Both the position numbers and the translations under genes were made by a program. Positions 10,032-17,935 of a DNA stretch of 64,000 nt are shown here, in pieces (the first letter of the stretch is position 1; every line of letters begins with the position of its first letter). The DNA comes from Bradyrhizobium sp. CCBAU 53340 (GTDB lineage: Bacteria; Pseudomonadota; Alphaproteobacteria; Rhizobiales; Xanthobacteraceae), in the NCBI RefSeq assembly GCF_015291645.1, contig NZ_CP030055.1, positions 7,400,501 to 7,464,500 of the forward strand, in the 5' to 3' direction. The notes beneath the pieces were generated by a model. That model was not told where the DNA came from. It saw nothing but the letters and a program-made list of their open reading frames with translations, and made no database searches.

Positions 10032-10610
10032 TCACCGCACCACGCCCGAGGTAAATCCCGCCTTCCGGCGCGGCGGCTTGATGTCCTTTTTCAGGAAGCA
10101 GCGCGCTTCGCGCCCGGTATAGCCTGGGCGGGCATAGGTGAAGGCGCGACATTTATTGTCGGCAGTGCAGGCGGCCTTGCAGGCGTCCTCGCCTTCGCCC
10201 GCCTTGAGGTCGAAATTGCGCAGATCGCCGCCGGGGCGGTCGATCGAGGTTTCGACGCCCTCGACGCGCGGCTCGATCACGCCGGCGCCACGGACCCCGG
10301 AAATGCAGCAATTCGCCGGCTGTCGCGGCGGCACAGTATTCTTGAGCCAGCACACGGCCGCGGCGCCGTCGATGTCAGGATAGCTGAAGCTCCACGCACG
10401 GCAGCGGCGATCGCGCTCGCAGAGCAGCGCGCAGTCCTCGGGGTCGCCCGACGTGACCGGCGTGTTGAAATAATCGCCCCCGGGCCGGTCGAACGCTGTC
10501 TGGGCGCGCGCCGGCACGCTCGCGAGGACGAGCGAAAGCAGCGCGGCACAGGCCACGACGCATGCCAAGACCTTTGCCGTGACGGCGCCAGGCAGGCGGC
10601 CCTTCCCCAT
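10032..10610 (-). CDS. Secreted two-repeat PAN/Apple domain protein
   Basis: This 192-residue protein has a signal peptide (hydrophobic residues about 11-35, ending ARAQ) and two tandem PAN-like modules. Each opens with a DRPGGD motif (FDRPGGDYFNTPV and IDRPGGDLRNFDL). Each then shows the CxxxC pattern (CALLCERDRRCRAWSF and CKAACTADNKCRAFTY), and they end with CWLKN and CFLKKD respectively. PAN domains bind protein or carbohydrate ligands; the ligand here is unknown. It probably acts in the periplasm or at the cell surface. It lies downstream of gshA on the same strand, 149 bp away. Confidence 0.88.
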   Translation of the reverse strand: MGKGRLPGAVTAKVLACVVACAALLSLVLASVPARAQTAFDRPGGDYFNTPVTSGDPEDCALLCERDRRCRAWSFSYPDIDGAAAVCWLKNTVPPRQPANCCISGVRGAGVIEPRVEGVETSIDRPGGDLRNFDLKAGEGEDACKAACTADNKCRAFTYARPGYTGREARCFLKKDIKPPRRKAGFTSGVVR

Positions 10611-10759
10611 CGGAACAGCTTTCGAGTTATTGACGACGTTCAGGTTTTTTCAGCCGGTCATTTGATCGCCGCAAACCTGTATGGGCGATGAACGGCTAAA
10701 GCCCGGATCGTTGGCCTATTTGTCTAGAACCCGTTCCGATGCAATCGGAACGACATGCT

Positions 10760-12130
10760 CTAGAACGCGTATTCCGCGTAGGCTGGTTCCACCGAGCCTT
10801 TCCAGGCGCCGTTGAACTTGTCGAGCATCTCCTCGGCCGGCGTCCGGCCGGAATCAATGATGCGGTCGAGCGGCTCCAGATGCCGCGTTTCGTCGCGGCC
10901 GATCGCATCGATGCGGCCGCGGCGGCGCAGGCCAGCATGTGCCAGGACGAGGCACTCCTTGGCGATCTCGAACAAATAGCGGTCCTTGATCCGCGCCTTG
11001 AAGCCGAAGCGCGGCACGTCGTCGCGCAGGGCCTGGCGCTCCGAGGCGGTCCAATGCTTGGCCAGGTCCCAGGCGGCGTCGAGCGACACGTCGTCATAGA
11101 GCAGGCCCGCCCAGAATGCCGACAGCGCCGGCAACCGGCCCCACGGACCGCCATCGGAGCCGCGCATCTCGAGATAGCGCTTGAGCCGCACTTCCGGGAA
11201 GATCGTTGACAGATGGTTGGCCCAGTCCGAAAGTGTCGGACGCTCGCCGGGCAGATTGTTGTTGCGGCCGTCGAAAAAGGCACGGAACGAGGAGCCGGAC
11301 ACGTCGATGTAATCGTCGCCGCGCTTGACGAAATACATGGGCACGTCGAGTGCGTAATCGACATAGCGCTCAAAGCCCATGCCGTCCTCGAATGCCCACG
11401 GCATCATGCCGGCACGGGCGTTGTCGGTGTCGCGCCAGATCTCGGAGCGGAAGGAGAGGAAGCCGTTCGGCTTGCCTTCGGTGAAGGGCGAATTGGCGAA
11501 CAGCGCGGTCGCGACCGGCTGGAGAGCCAGCGAGACGCGCAACTTCTTGACCATGTCGGCTTCGGAGGAGAAGTCGAGATTGGTCTGCACCGTGCAGGTC
11601 CGGTACATCATGTCGAGGCCGTATCGGCCGACCTTCGGCATGTAGTTGGTCATGATCTTGTAGCGGCCCTTGGGCATCACCGGAATGTCGGCGCGCGACC
11701 AGGACGGCGTCATGCCGAGACCGAGGAAGCCAATGCCGAGCGGCGTTGCGATCTCGCGCACCTGGGCCAGATGCGCCATCAGCTCGCTCTGGGTCTGGTG
11801 CACGGTCTCCACCGGCGCGCCTGACAGTTCGAACTGTCCGCCGGGCTCGAGCGAGATCGCGCCGCCGCCGGTGACGTCATAGAGGCCGATAATGTTGCCC
11901 TTCTCCATGATCGGCTCCCAGCCGAGCAGGAGCTTCATGCCTTCGAGCAGCGCACCGATGCCGCGCGCGCCTTCATAAGGCACCGGACGATGGCCATCGA
12001 GCGTGAACGGCGTCTTCTCGTGCTCGGTGCCCATGCGGAATTCGGACGGGGCCTTGCAGCCGGCTTCGAACCACGCGACGAGCTCGTCGCGCGACTGCAG
12101 CGGCGTCATATCGATCTGGTCTCGCGCCAT
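10760..12130 (-). CDS. gshA: Glutamate-cysteine ligase (plant/alphaproteobacterial type)
   Basis: This 456-residue enzyme joins glutamate and cysteine with ATP, the first and rate-limiting step of glutathione synthesis. It belongs to the plant-like GshA class, seen from FRMGTEHEKTPF near the N-terminus, MTNYMPKVGRYGLDMMYRTCTVQTNLDF in the middle, and MRGSDGGPWGRLPALSAFW. The length is normal for this class. The start is ATG 12130. The marR-type gene lies 100 bp upstream on the same strand with no clear terminator between, so the two may share a transcript. Confidence 0.96.
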   Translation of the reverse strand: MARDQIDMTPLQSRDELVAWFEAGCKAPSEFRMGTEHEKTPFTLDGHRPVPYEGARGIGALLEGMKLLLGWEPIMEKGNIIGLYDVTGGGAISLEPGGQFELSGAPVETVHQTQSELMAHLAQVREIATPLGIGFLGLGMTPSWSRADIPVMPKGRYKIMTNYMPKVGRYGLDMMYRTCTVQTNLDFSSEADMVKKLRVSLALQPVATALFANSPFTEGKPNGFLSFRSEIWRDTDNARAGMMPWAFEDGMGFERYVDYALDVPMYFVKRGDDYIDVSGSSFRAFFDGRNNNLPGERPTLSDWANHLSTIFPEVRLKRYLEMRGSDGGPWGRLPALSAFWAGLLYDDVSLDAAWDLAKHWTASERQALRDDVPRFGFKARIKDRYLFEIAKECLVLAHAGLRRRGRIDAIGRDETRHLEPLDRIIDSGRTPAEEMLDKFNGAWKGSVEPAYAEYAF

Positions 12131-12229
12131 ATCAAACTCTAATCAAAAGCGCTTCGACCGAATGCGCGCGGGGTGACGGGATCGTCCGCGAGCCCACCGG
12201 GCGCGCAGACGTGCTGGGTTGCCGCGCGA

Positions 12230-12727
12230 TCATCGCGACGGCGAGCTTTCGTTGACATTGACGACGGGCGGCAGCTTCATCTCGCCGCACGAGCAGCCCA
12301 GCCGGTCGAGCAGACCACTGAGCTTGACGGCATCGGCATCGGACAGTTTCGAGCCGACATATTTCTCGATCGCAGCCGAATAGGCGCCCCACATCCGCTT
12401 CTGCAACTCGCGGCCCGCCTCCGTGATCTCGACGAACTGGCCGCGCTTGTCGATCTTGCATTCGCGCCTGCAGGCGAGCCCCTCATCGACCAGGCGATCG
12501 ATCAGCCGCGAAGTGGAGTATTGTGGGATCAACATCTGCCGCTCGAGTTCCACCGGCCGCAGCTCTCCGGACGGGGCCCGCGACAATTCGAGCAGGGCGT
12601 CGTACCATGCGAGTGGCGGAAAGCCGGCCTTCTTCAGGTCCTGCTCTACGCAGTCGAGCACACGGCTCTGGACCCGCATCAGGCGGATCCAGGCACTCGT
12701 AGCCTCGGTCGATGGTTTGCGTTTCAT
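12230..12727 (-). CDS. MarR family transcriptional regulator with C-terminal CSC motif
   Basis: This 165-residue protein has the winged-helix fold of MarR repressors. The recognition region is around LERQMLIPQYSTSRLIDRLVDEGL and the wing is at CKIDKRGQFVEITEAG. Five cysteines (26, 86, 90, 145, 147) include a CSC pair near the C-terminus, which could sense electrophiles or oxidants. It is divergent from a glutathione S-transferase and codirectional with gshA. The 127-bp gap to the transferase holds two palindromes of the same type (12767-12780 and 12795-12808). The ATG at 12727 is preferred to a TTG four codons upstream. Repression of both transcripts is inferred. Confidence 0.92.
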   Translation of the reverse strand: MKRKPSTEATSAWIRLMRVQSRVLDCVEQDLKKAGFPPLAWYDALLELSRAPSGELRPVELERQMLIPQYSTSRLIDRLVDEGLACRRECKIDKRGQFVEITEAGRELQKRMWGAYSAAIEKYVGSKLSDADAVKLSGLLDRLGCSCGEMKLPPVVNVNESSPSR

Positions 12728-12766
12728 GATCCCGCTCAAACTCGTCGTCCGCTTCTTACCTCACTC

Positions 12767-12780
12767 GATGCACCTGCATC
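12767..12780. promoter_or_regulatory. Candidate MarR operator 1
   Basis: GATGCA-CC-TGCATC has perfect 6-bp inverted arms around a 2-bp centre. It lies in the marR/gst divergent promoter and shares the core ATGCA-N2-TGCAT with operator 2, 28 bp away. Confidence 0.6.
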
Positions 12781-12794
12781 AATCTTGACTATTC

Positions 12795-12815
12795 CATGCA
12801 GATGCATGTATGCAT
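12795..12815. promoter_or_regulatory. Candidate MarR operator 2, with an overlapping third palindrome
   Basis: CATGCA-GA-TGCATG (12795-12808) has perfect 6-bp arms and the same ATGCA-N2-TGCAT core as operator 1. It overlaps ATGCAT-GT-ATGCAT (12802-12815). It ends 39 bp before the transferase start codon. Confidence 0.6.
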
Positions 12816-12854
12816 TCCTTCCGCCCGAACCAAGCGTCAAGAGGAGGAAATTCC

Positions 12855-13469
12855 ATGAAACTGTATTACTCGCCCGGGGCCTGCTCGCTGTCTCCCCATA
12901 TCGCGCTCCTCGAAGCCGACCTGCCCTATGAACTGGTCAAGGTCGATATCCGGGCCAAGAAGCTCGAGAACGGCGAAGACTATCTGAAGGTCAATCCGAA
13001 GGGTCAGGTCCCCGCATTGGGCCTCGACAGCGGTGAGATCGTGACCGAAGGTCCGGTCATTGTCCAGATGATCGCCGACAAAGCTCCAGCCAAGGCACTG
13101 GCGCCCGCGCGCGACAGCAATGAGCGCTACAAGCTGCTCGAATGGCTGAACTTCCTCACCTCTGAGGTGCACAAGAGCTTCGGCCCGATGTTCTCGCCGG
13201 TGCTGAACGACGACGCCAAGGCGTTCTTCAAGGACCGTGTCATGGGCAAGCTGAAGCACATCGACAGCCAGCTCGCCGGGAAGGACTACCTCATGGGCAA
13301 GCAGTTCTCGGTCGCCGACGGCTATCTCTTCACGATGCTGACCTGGGGCGATCGGATGAAGTTCGACCTCTCGGCGATGCCGAATCTGACCGCCTACAAG
13401 GCCCGCGTCGCGGCACGGCCGAAGGTGCAGGAAGCTTTGAAGAAGGAAGGGCTGGCACAGGCCGCGTGA
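12855..13469 (+). CDS. gstA: Glutathione S-transferase (GstA, beta class)
   Basis: This 204-residue enzyme conjugates glutathione to electrophiles. It opens with MKLYYSPGACSLSPHIAL; the cysteine after SPGA is the catalytic residue of bacterial beta-class transferases. The thioredoxin-like half continues through NPKGQVPAL and SGEIVTEGPVI, followed by an all-helical C-terminal half with FSVADGYLFTMLTW. AGGAGGAA (12842-12849) lies 5 nt before the ATG. It is divergent from marR and is followed by a strong terminator, so it is a single-gene transcript. Confidence 0.96.
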   Translation: MKLYYSPGACSLSPHIALLEADLPYELVKVDIRAKKLENGEDYLKVNPKGQVPALGLDSGEIVTEGPVIVQMIADKAPAKALAPARDSNERYKLLEWLNFLTSEVHKSFGPMFSPVLNDDAKAFFKDRVMGKLKHIDSQLAGKDYLMGKQFSVADGYLFTMLTWGDRMKFDLSAMPNLTAYKARVAARPKVQEALKKEGLAQAA

Positions 13470-13493
13470 GGCATGTGAGGCAATCGATCTTCA

Positions 13494-13528
13494 AGGGGCC
13501 GGATCGACGATCCTGCCCCTTTTCATTT
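13494..13528 (+). terminator. Rho-independent terminator of gstA
   Basis: The stem AAGGGGC / GCCCCTT, with an inner GATC-type stem, is followed by TTCATTT. It begins 25 nt after the gstA stop. Confidence 0.8.
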
Positions 13529-13696
13529 GGCACCGGCGCGTGAAAGCGAACCCATTTCGCCGGATCATCGTACCTTAATTAGACTTATGGCCTACTGTTC
13601 GCCAAATGTAAGCAATGCTGTCTTGTCAGCGGGCGCAAAGCAGGCAAGCTTGGTCCAATTGATTGAAGAATTTTTTGGCTCTCATCGGAGTTGAAC

Positions 13697-14005
13697 TTGA
13701 CGATTGCCATCGTCCTGATCGTTGCAAATGCGTTGGTGGGAGTAGCGACAGGTTACGTTTTCAAAATCTGGGCGCTGGTCGTGATCTCGCCGCCAATGGC
13801 GGTCTTCTCCGCGATAATCCTGCGCGCCTATGACTTCGGCATGATGGCGGGCGTGGTCATCATTGTGGTCTGCCTTGTCGTCTGTCAGCTCGCCTATTTC
13901 GCGACCTCATTTCTGCTGCACGCGGGCGAGGTCTCATCCCATGACGAAGTCGACGGCCAGCCAAGCGAGATAGGCGACCAGAAAATCCGCCGCCAGCACA
14001 AATAG
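13697..14005 (+). CDS. Small hydrophobic membrane protein, unknown function
   Basis: This product of about 102 residues has three predicted membrane segments (about residues 2-20, 24-42 and 50-75) and a hydrophilic tail. I do not recognise a family. The proposed start is TTG 13697, with CGGAG 6 nt upstream; TTG 13691 is too close to that site. The last 24 codons overlap the 3' end of an opposing small gene, so its true C-terminal tail deserves checking. Confidence 0.55.
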   Translation: MTIAIVLIVANALVGVATGYVFKIWALVVISPPMAVFSAIILRAYDFGMMAGVVIIVVCLVVCQLAYFATSFLLHAGEVSSHDEVDGQPSEIGDQKIRRQHK

Positions 14006-14152
14006 CGCCAGCGCGGCCCAAAGCAACGGTCCCTTGCGGCGCAGCCGTGCGGGCTTCTGTTGCGGTGAGAGTCTGCCAGAGACGGGCGCAATGACGTATT
14101 TCCCGGCGAGATCGCGACCGAGCGCGGTCTTCCGCAGCACCAAAGAGTTCAC
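13934..14152 (-). CDS. Small single-pass membrane protein, unknown function
   Basis: This product of about 72 residues has a basic N-terminal half (RRKGPLLW) and one C-terminal membrane helix (WAALALFVLAADFLVAYLAWLAV). The GTG at 14152 is proposed because GAAGG lies about 8 nt upstream; GTG 14161 is the alternative. It runs tail to tail with the 13697 gene and overlaps it by 72 bp. No family is recognised. Confidence 0.5.
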   Translation of the reverse strand: MNSLVLRKTALGRDLAGKYVIAPVSGRLSPQQKPARLRRKGPLLWAALALFVLAADFLVAYLAWLAVDFVMG

Positions 14153-14455
14153 CAAGGACACCTTCTTATTTCGTCTTCAACTTGCCGATGGATCGACAAG
14201 TGTCCCAACCGGATTCGTGCCCCTGACCCGGAGCAAGAGTGGTGCCAAGGCAGAGCAAAAGAACGGCACCGGTTTGACCTGTCTATGACAATTACACGAC
14301 ACCGCAACAGCGGGACTCTGCTCCGGTTCCTAACCGAATGCCACGACCGGTTCCACAAACGTAAGCTGGTTTGACACAACCGTGATCACGACGCTCAAAA
14401 GATAAAGGCCGGATCGATGATCCGGCCTTGCTGTTCTCGAATGAACCTAAGTTGA
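14153..14455. other. Intergenic stretch between small membrane gene and fadB
   Basis: About 300 bp with lower GC than its surroundings and no supported gene. It holds the terminator of the fad operon at 14405-14429 and presumably the promoter of the 72-residue minus-strand gene. Confidence 0.5.
14405..14429 (-). terminator. Rho-independent terminator of the fad operon
   Basis: AAGGCCGGATC-GAT-GATCCGGCCTT is a perfect 11-bp stem with a 3-nt loop. On the minus strand it is followed by TATCTTTT, 27 nt after the fadB stop. Confidence 0.85.
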
Positions 14456-16666
14456 TCAGGCGGCAGCCTTCTTCGGCGCGAAGCGGCCATAGAAGGTTTC
14501 ACCCTTGGCGGCCATCTCTTCCAGCAGCTTCGGCGGCGTGAAGCGCGAACCGTACTTCGCCTCGAGCTTGTGGCAGAGCTCGACAAACTTCTTCGTGCCC
14601 ATGAAGTCGATATAGGACAGCGTGCCGCCCGTGAACGGCGCGAAGCCGAAGCCGAGGATCGAACCGACATCCGCTTCGCGCGGGTCCGTGATGACGTGAT
14701 CCTCGACGGTGCGCGCGGCTTCCACCGCCTGCACCACGAGGAAGCGCTGCTTCAGCTCCTCGACATCGAGCGTGTCAGGATCGAGCTGCTTCGGCTGCAG
14801 CGCCGAGAGGCCCGGCCACAGGCTCTTCTGGCCCTTGCCCTCGGGATAGTCGTAGAAGCCCTTCTTGTTCTTGCGGCCGAGGCGGCCCTGGTTCTCGACC
14901 ATCTCCACCATCAGCTTCTTCTGATCGGGATTGATGGCGTTGGGGCCGAGATCGGCTTCGGTCGCCTTCATGATCTTCAGACCCAAGTCGAGCGCGACTT
15001 CGTCGGAGAGCGAGAGCGGGCCGACCGGCATGCCGGCCATCTTGGCGCAGTTCTCGATCATCGCCGGCGGCACGCCTTCGAGGAACATCTCGTTGCCTTC
15101 GGCGACGTAGCGACCGACGCAGCGATTAGCGAAGAAGCCTCGGGAGTCGTTGACGACGATCGGCGTCTTGCCGATCTGCCGGACATAGTCGAGCGCGGTC
15201 GCGAGCGCGACATCGCCGGTGTTCTTGCCCTTGATGATCTCGACCAGCATCATCTTCTCGACCGGCGAGAAGAAGTGGATGCCGACGAACTTGCCCTGGT
15301 CCTTGAAGCTCTCGGCCAGCGAGGTGATCGGCAAGGTCGAGGTGTTCGACGCGAAGATCACGTCGGGCTTCAGATACTCCTGCGCCTTGGCGAACGTCTC
15401 CGCCTTGACCTTGCGGTCCTCGAACACCGCTTCGATCACGAGATCGACGTCCTTCAGCGCGGCATAGTCTGCGGTCGGCGTGATCCGCGCGAGCAGCTTC
15501 TCGGCATCATCAGGCTTGGCGCGGCCCTTCTTGATCTGGTCCTCGATCACCTTCTGCGCATGGGCCTTGCCCTTGTCGGCGCTCTCCTGGTCGCGATCGA
15601 TCAGGACGACGTCGAGGCCGGCGCGGGCCGAGACATAGCCGACGCTGGCACCCATGAAGCCGGCGCCGATCACGGCGATCTTCTTCACCTTGGTCGGAGG
15701 CACGTCCTTCGGACGGCGCGCGCCCTTGTTGAGCTCCTGCATCGACAGGAACAGGCTGCGGATCATCGCGGCCGCTTCCTTCGAGCGCAGCACCGAGGTG
15801 AAGTAGCGCGACTCGACGCGCAGCGCGGCGTCGATCGGCAACTGCAGGCCCTCATAGACGCAGCTCATGATCGCGCGCGCGGCCGGGTAATTGTCGTAGG
15901 TCTCGCGGCGATAGATCGCGTTGCCGGCCGGGAACATCATCATGCCGGCCTTGGAGAACACCGGGCCGCCGGGCAGCTTGAAACCCTTCTCGTCCCAGGG
16001 CGCGACGGCCTTGCCGCCGGCCTTGATCCAGTCCTTCGCGGCCTTGATCAGATCGGCAGCCGGAACGATGGCGTGAATGAGGTTCAGCGCCTTGGCTTTT
16101 TCGATAGTGACCGGATCGCCCTTGAGCAGGATCGTCATCGCATCCTGCGGTGGGACCAGGCGCGGCACGCGCTGCGTGCCGCCGGCGCCGGGGAACAGGC
16201 CGACCTTGACCTCGGGCAGGCCGAGACGGGTCTTGGGATTCTCGGCCGCCACGCGGTAGTGGCAGCACAGCGTAATCTCGAAGCCGCCGCCGAGCGCGAG
16301 GCCGTTGATTGCGGCCGCCCACGGCTTGCCTGACGTTTCGATCGAGCGCAGCACCTGCGAGAAGCGGCGGCTCTGGTCGAACAGCATCTGGTTCGCGGCG
16401 GTCTCGCCCTGCTCCTTAAAGACTTTTGCGTAGGCCTGGTTCATGCCTTCGAGCATGGATAGATCCGCGCCGGCGCAGAACGCTTCCTTGGCGGAGGTGA
16501 TGACGACGCCCGTCACCGCGGCATCCGCCGTGGTCGCCTTGACGATCGCGTCGAGCTCGCTGGTCGAGGTCTCGTCGAGCACGTTCATCGAACGGCCCGG
16601 GATGTCCCAGGTGACGAGCGCGATGCCGTCGGTGTCGGTCTCAACCTTGAAATTCTTGTACGACAT
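14456..16666 (-). CDS. fadJ: Fatty acid oxidation complex alpha subunit (enoyl-CoA hydratase / 3-hydroxyacyl-CoA dehydrogenase)
   Basis: This 736-residue bifunctional enzyme carries out the second and third steps of beta-oxidation. The N-terminal crotonase domain (about residues 1-200) shows the CoA/oxyanion segments [15 protein letters not shown] and [18 protein letters not shown]. The dehydrogenase domain begins at [19 protein letters not shown] (NAD-binding, about residue 332) and has the [15 protein letters not shown] signature; the C-terminal helical domains follow. It is the last gene of the NTF2-fadE-fadA-fadJ operon, 18 bp after fadA. FadB versus FadJ cannot be decided from sequence alone. 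Confidence 0.95.
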   Translation of the reverse strand: MSYKNFKVETDTDGIALVTWDIPGRSMNVLDETSTSELDAIVKATTADAAVTGVVITSAKEAFCAGADLSMLEGMNQAYAKVFKEQGETAANQMLFDQSRRFSQVLRSIETSGKPWAAAINGLALGGGFEITLCCHYRVAAENPKTRLGLPEVKVGLFPGAGGTQRVPRLVPPQDAMTILLKGDPVTIEKAKALNLIHAIVPAADLIKAAKDWIKAGGKAVAPWDEKGFKLPGGPVFSKAGMMMFPAGNAIYRRETYDNYPAARAIMSCVYEGLQLPIDAALRVESRYFTSVLRSKEAAAMIRSLFLSMQELNKGARRPKDVPPTKVKKIAVIGAGFMGASVGYVSARAGLDVVLIDRDQESADKGKAHAQKVIEDQIKKGRAKPDDAEKLLARITPTADYAALKDVDLVIEAVFEDRKVKAETFAKAQEYLKPDVIFASNTSTLPITSLAESFKDQGKFVGIHFFSPVEKMMLVEIIKGKNTGDVALATALDYVRQIGKTPIVVNDSRGFFANRCVGRYVAEGNEMFLEGVPPAMIENCAKMAGMPVGPLSLSDEVALDLGLKIMKATEADLGPNAINPDQKKLMVEMVENQGRLGRKNKKGFYDYPEGKGQKSLWPGLSALQPKQLDPDTLDVEELKQRFLVVQAVEAARTVEDHVITDPREADVGSILGFGFAPFTGGTLSYIDFMGTKKFVELCHKLEAKYGSRFTPPKLLEEMAAKGETFYGRFAPKKAAA

Positions 16667-16684
16667 ATTGGTTGCTCCCTACCC

Positions 16685-17893
16685 TTAGACGCGCTCGATG
16701 ATGGTCGCGGTGCCCATGCCGCCGCCGATGCACAGCGTGACCAGGGCGGTGGACTTGTTGGTGCGCTCGAGCTCATCGAGCACGGTACCGAGGATCATGG
16801 CGCCGGTTGCGCCGAGCGGATGGCCGAGCGCGATGGCGCCGCCATTGACGTTGATCTTGGCGTTGTCGATGTCGAAGGCCTGGATGTAGCGCAGCACAAC
16901 CGAGGCGAAGGCCTCGTTGAGCTCGAACAGATCGATGTCCGACTTCTTCATGCCGGAACGCGCGAACAGTTTCTCGGTGACGTCGACCGGACCGGTCAAC
17001 ATCATCGCCGGCTCCGAGCCGATATTGGCGAATGCACGGATTTTTGCACGCGGCTTCATGCCGTATTTCGCACCCGCCTCCTTGCTGCCCAGCAGCACGG
17101 CGCCGGCACCGTCGACGATGCCGGAGGAATTGCCGGCATGGTGCACGTAATTGACGCGCTCGATCTCGGGGTGCGACTGCACCGCGACGCCGTCGAAGCC
17201 GCCCATCTGCGCCATCATCGTGAACGACGGCTGCAGCTGCGCCAGCGACTGCATCGTCGTCGAGGGACGCATGTGCTCGTCCTTGGCAAGGATGGTGAGG
17301 CCGTTGATGTCCTTCACCGGCACGACCGACTTGTTGAAGCGGCCCTCGTCCCAGGCCTTGCCAGCGCGCTGCTGGCTCTGCACGGCGTAGGCGTCGACGT
17401 CGTCGCGCGAGAAGCCGTATTTGGTCGCGATCAGATCGGCCGAGACGCCCTGCGGCATGAAGTAAGCTGGCACCGCCATCGACGGGTCCATCGGCCAGGC
17501 GCCGCCGGAGGCGCCGATACCGACGCGGCTCATCGATTCGGCGCCGCCGCCGATCACGAGGTCATGCTGGCCGCTCATCACCTGTGCGGCGGCAAAGTTC
17601 ACGGCATCGAGGCCGGAAGCGCAGAAGCGGCTGATCTGCACGCCGGGGACGGCTTCGCCGAGGCCCGCCTTCAGCGCTGCAAAGCGCGCGATGTCGGAGC
17701 CGGCTTCGCCGACCGGATCGACCACGCCGAGCACGACGTCATCGACGGAATCTTCCGGCAAATTGTTGCGGTCCTTCAGCGCCTTCAGCGGCACGGTGGC
17801 GAGCGCGAGCGCAGTGACTTCGTGCAGCGCGCCGTCCGCCTTGCCGCGGCCGCGGGGGGTGCGAACGTGGTCGTAGATGAATGCCTCAGGCAT
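16685..17893 (-). CDS. fadA: Acetyl-CoA C-acyltransferase (thiolase)
   Basis: This 402-residue thiolase performs the last step of beta-oxidation, releasing acetyl-CoA. The acyl-binding cysteine lies in [15 protein letters not shown] (about residue 89), the histidine in [15 protein letters not shown], and the second cysteine in [13 protein letters not shown] near the C-terminus. The length is normal. It is 43 bp downstream of the acyl-CoA dehydrogenase gene and 18 bp upstream of the alpha-subunit gene, and it should form the complex with that subunit. Confidence 0.96.
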   Translation of the reverse strand: MPEAFIYDHVRTPRGRGKADGALHEVTALALATVPLKALKDRNNLPEDSVDDVVLGVVDPVGEAGSDIARFAALKAGLGEAVPGVQISRFCASGLDAVNFAAAQVMSGQHDLVIGGGAESMSRVGIGASGGAWPMDPSMAVPAYFMPQGVSADLIATKYGFSRDDVDAYAVQSQQRAGKAWDEGRFNKSVVPVKDINGLTILAKDEHMRPSTTMQSLAQLQPSFTMMAQMGGFDGVAVQSHPEIERVNYVHHAGNSSGIVDGAGAVLLGSKEAGAKYGMKPRAKIRAFANIGSEPAMMLTGPVDVTEKLFARSGMKKSDIDLFELNEAFASVVLRYIQAFDIDNAKINVNGGAIALGHPLGATGAMILGTVLDELERTNKSTALVTLCIGGGMGTATIIERV

Positions 17894-17935
17894 GACGCCC
17901 TCCTGATCTGTTGTTCGAATTCGTTGGCGCGGAAA

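Noticed and set aside
14570..16333. A 587-codon open frame antisense to fadJ
   Set aside because: Same reason: composition typical of a reverse-frame artefact and no ribosome site or family pattern.
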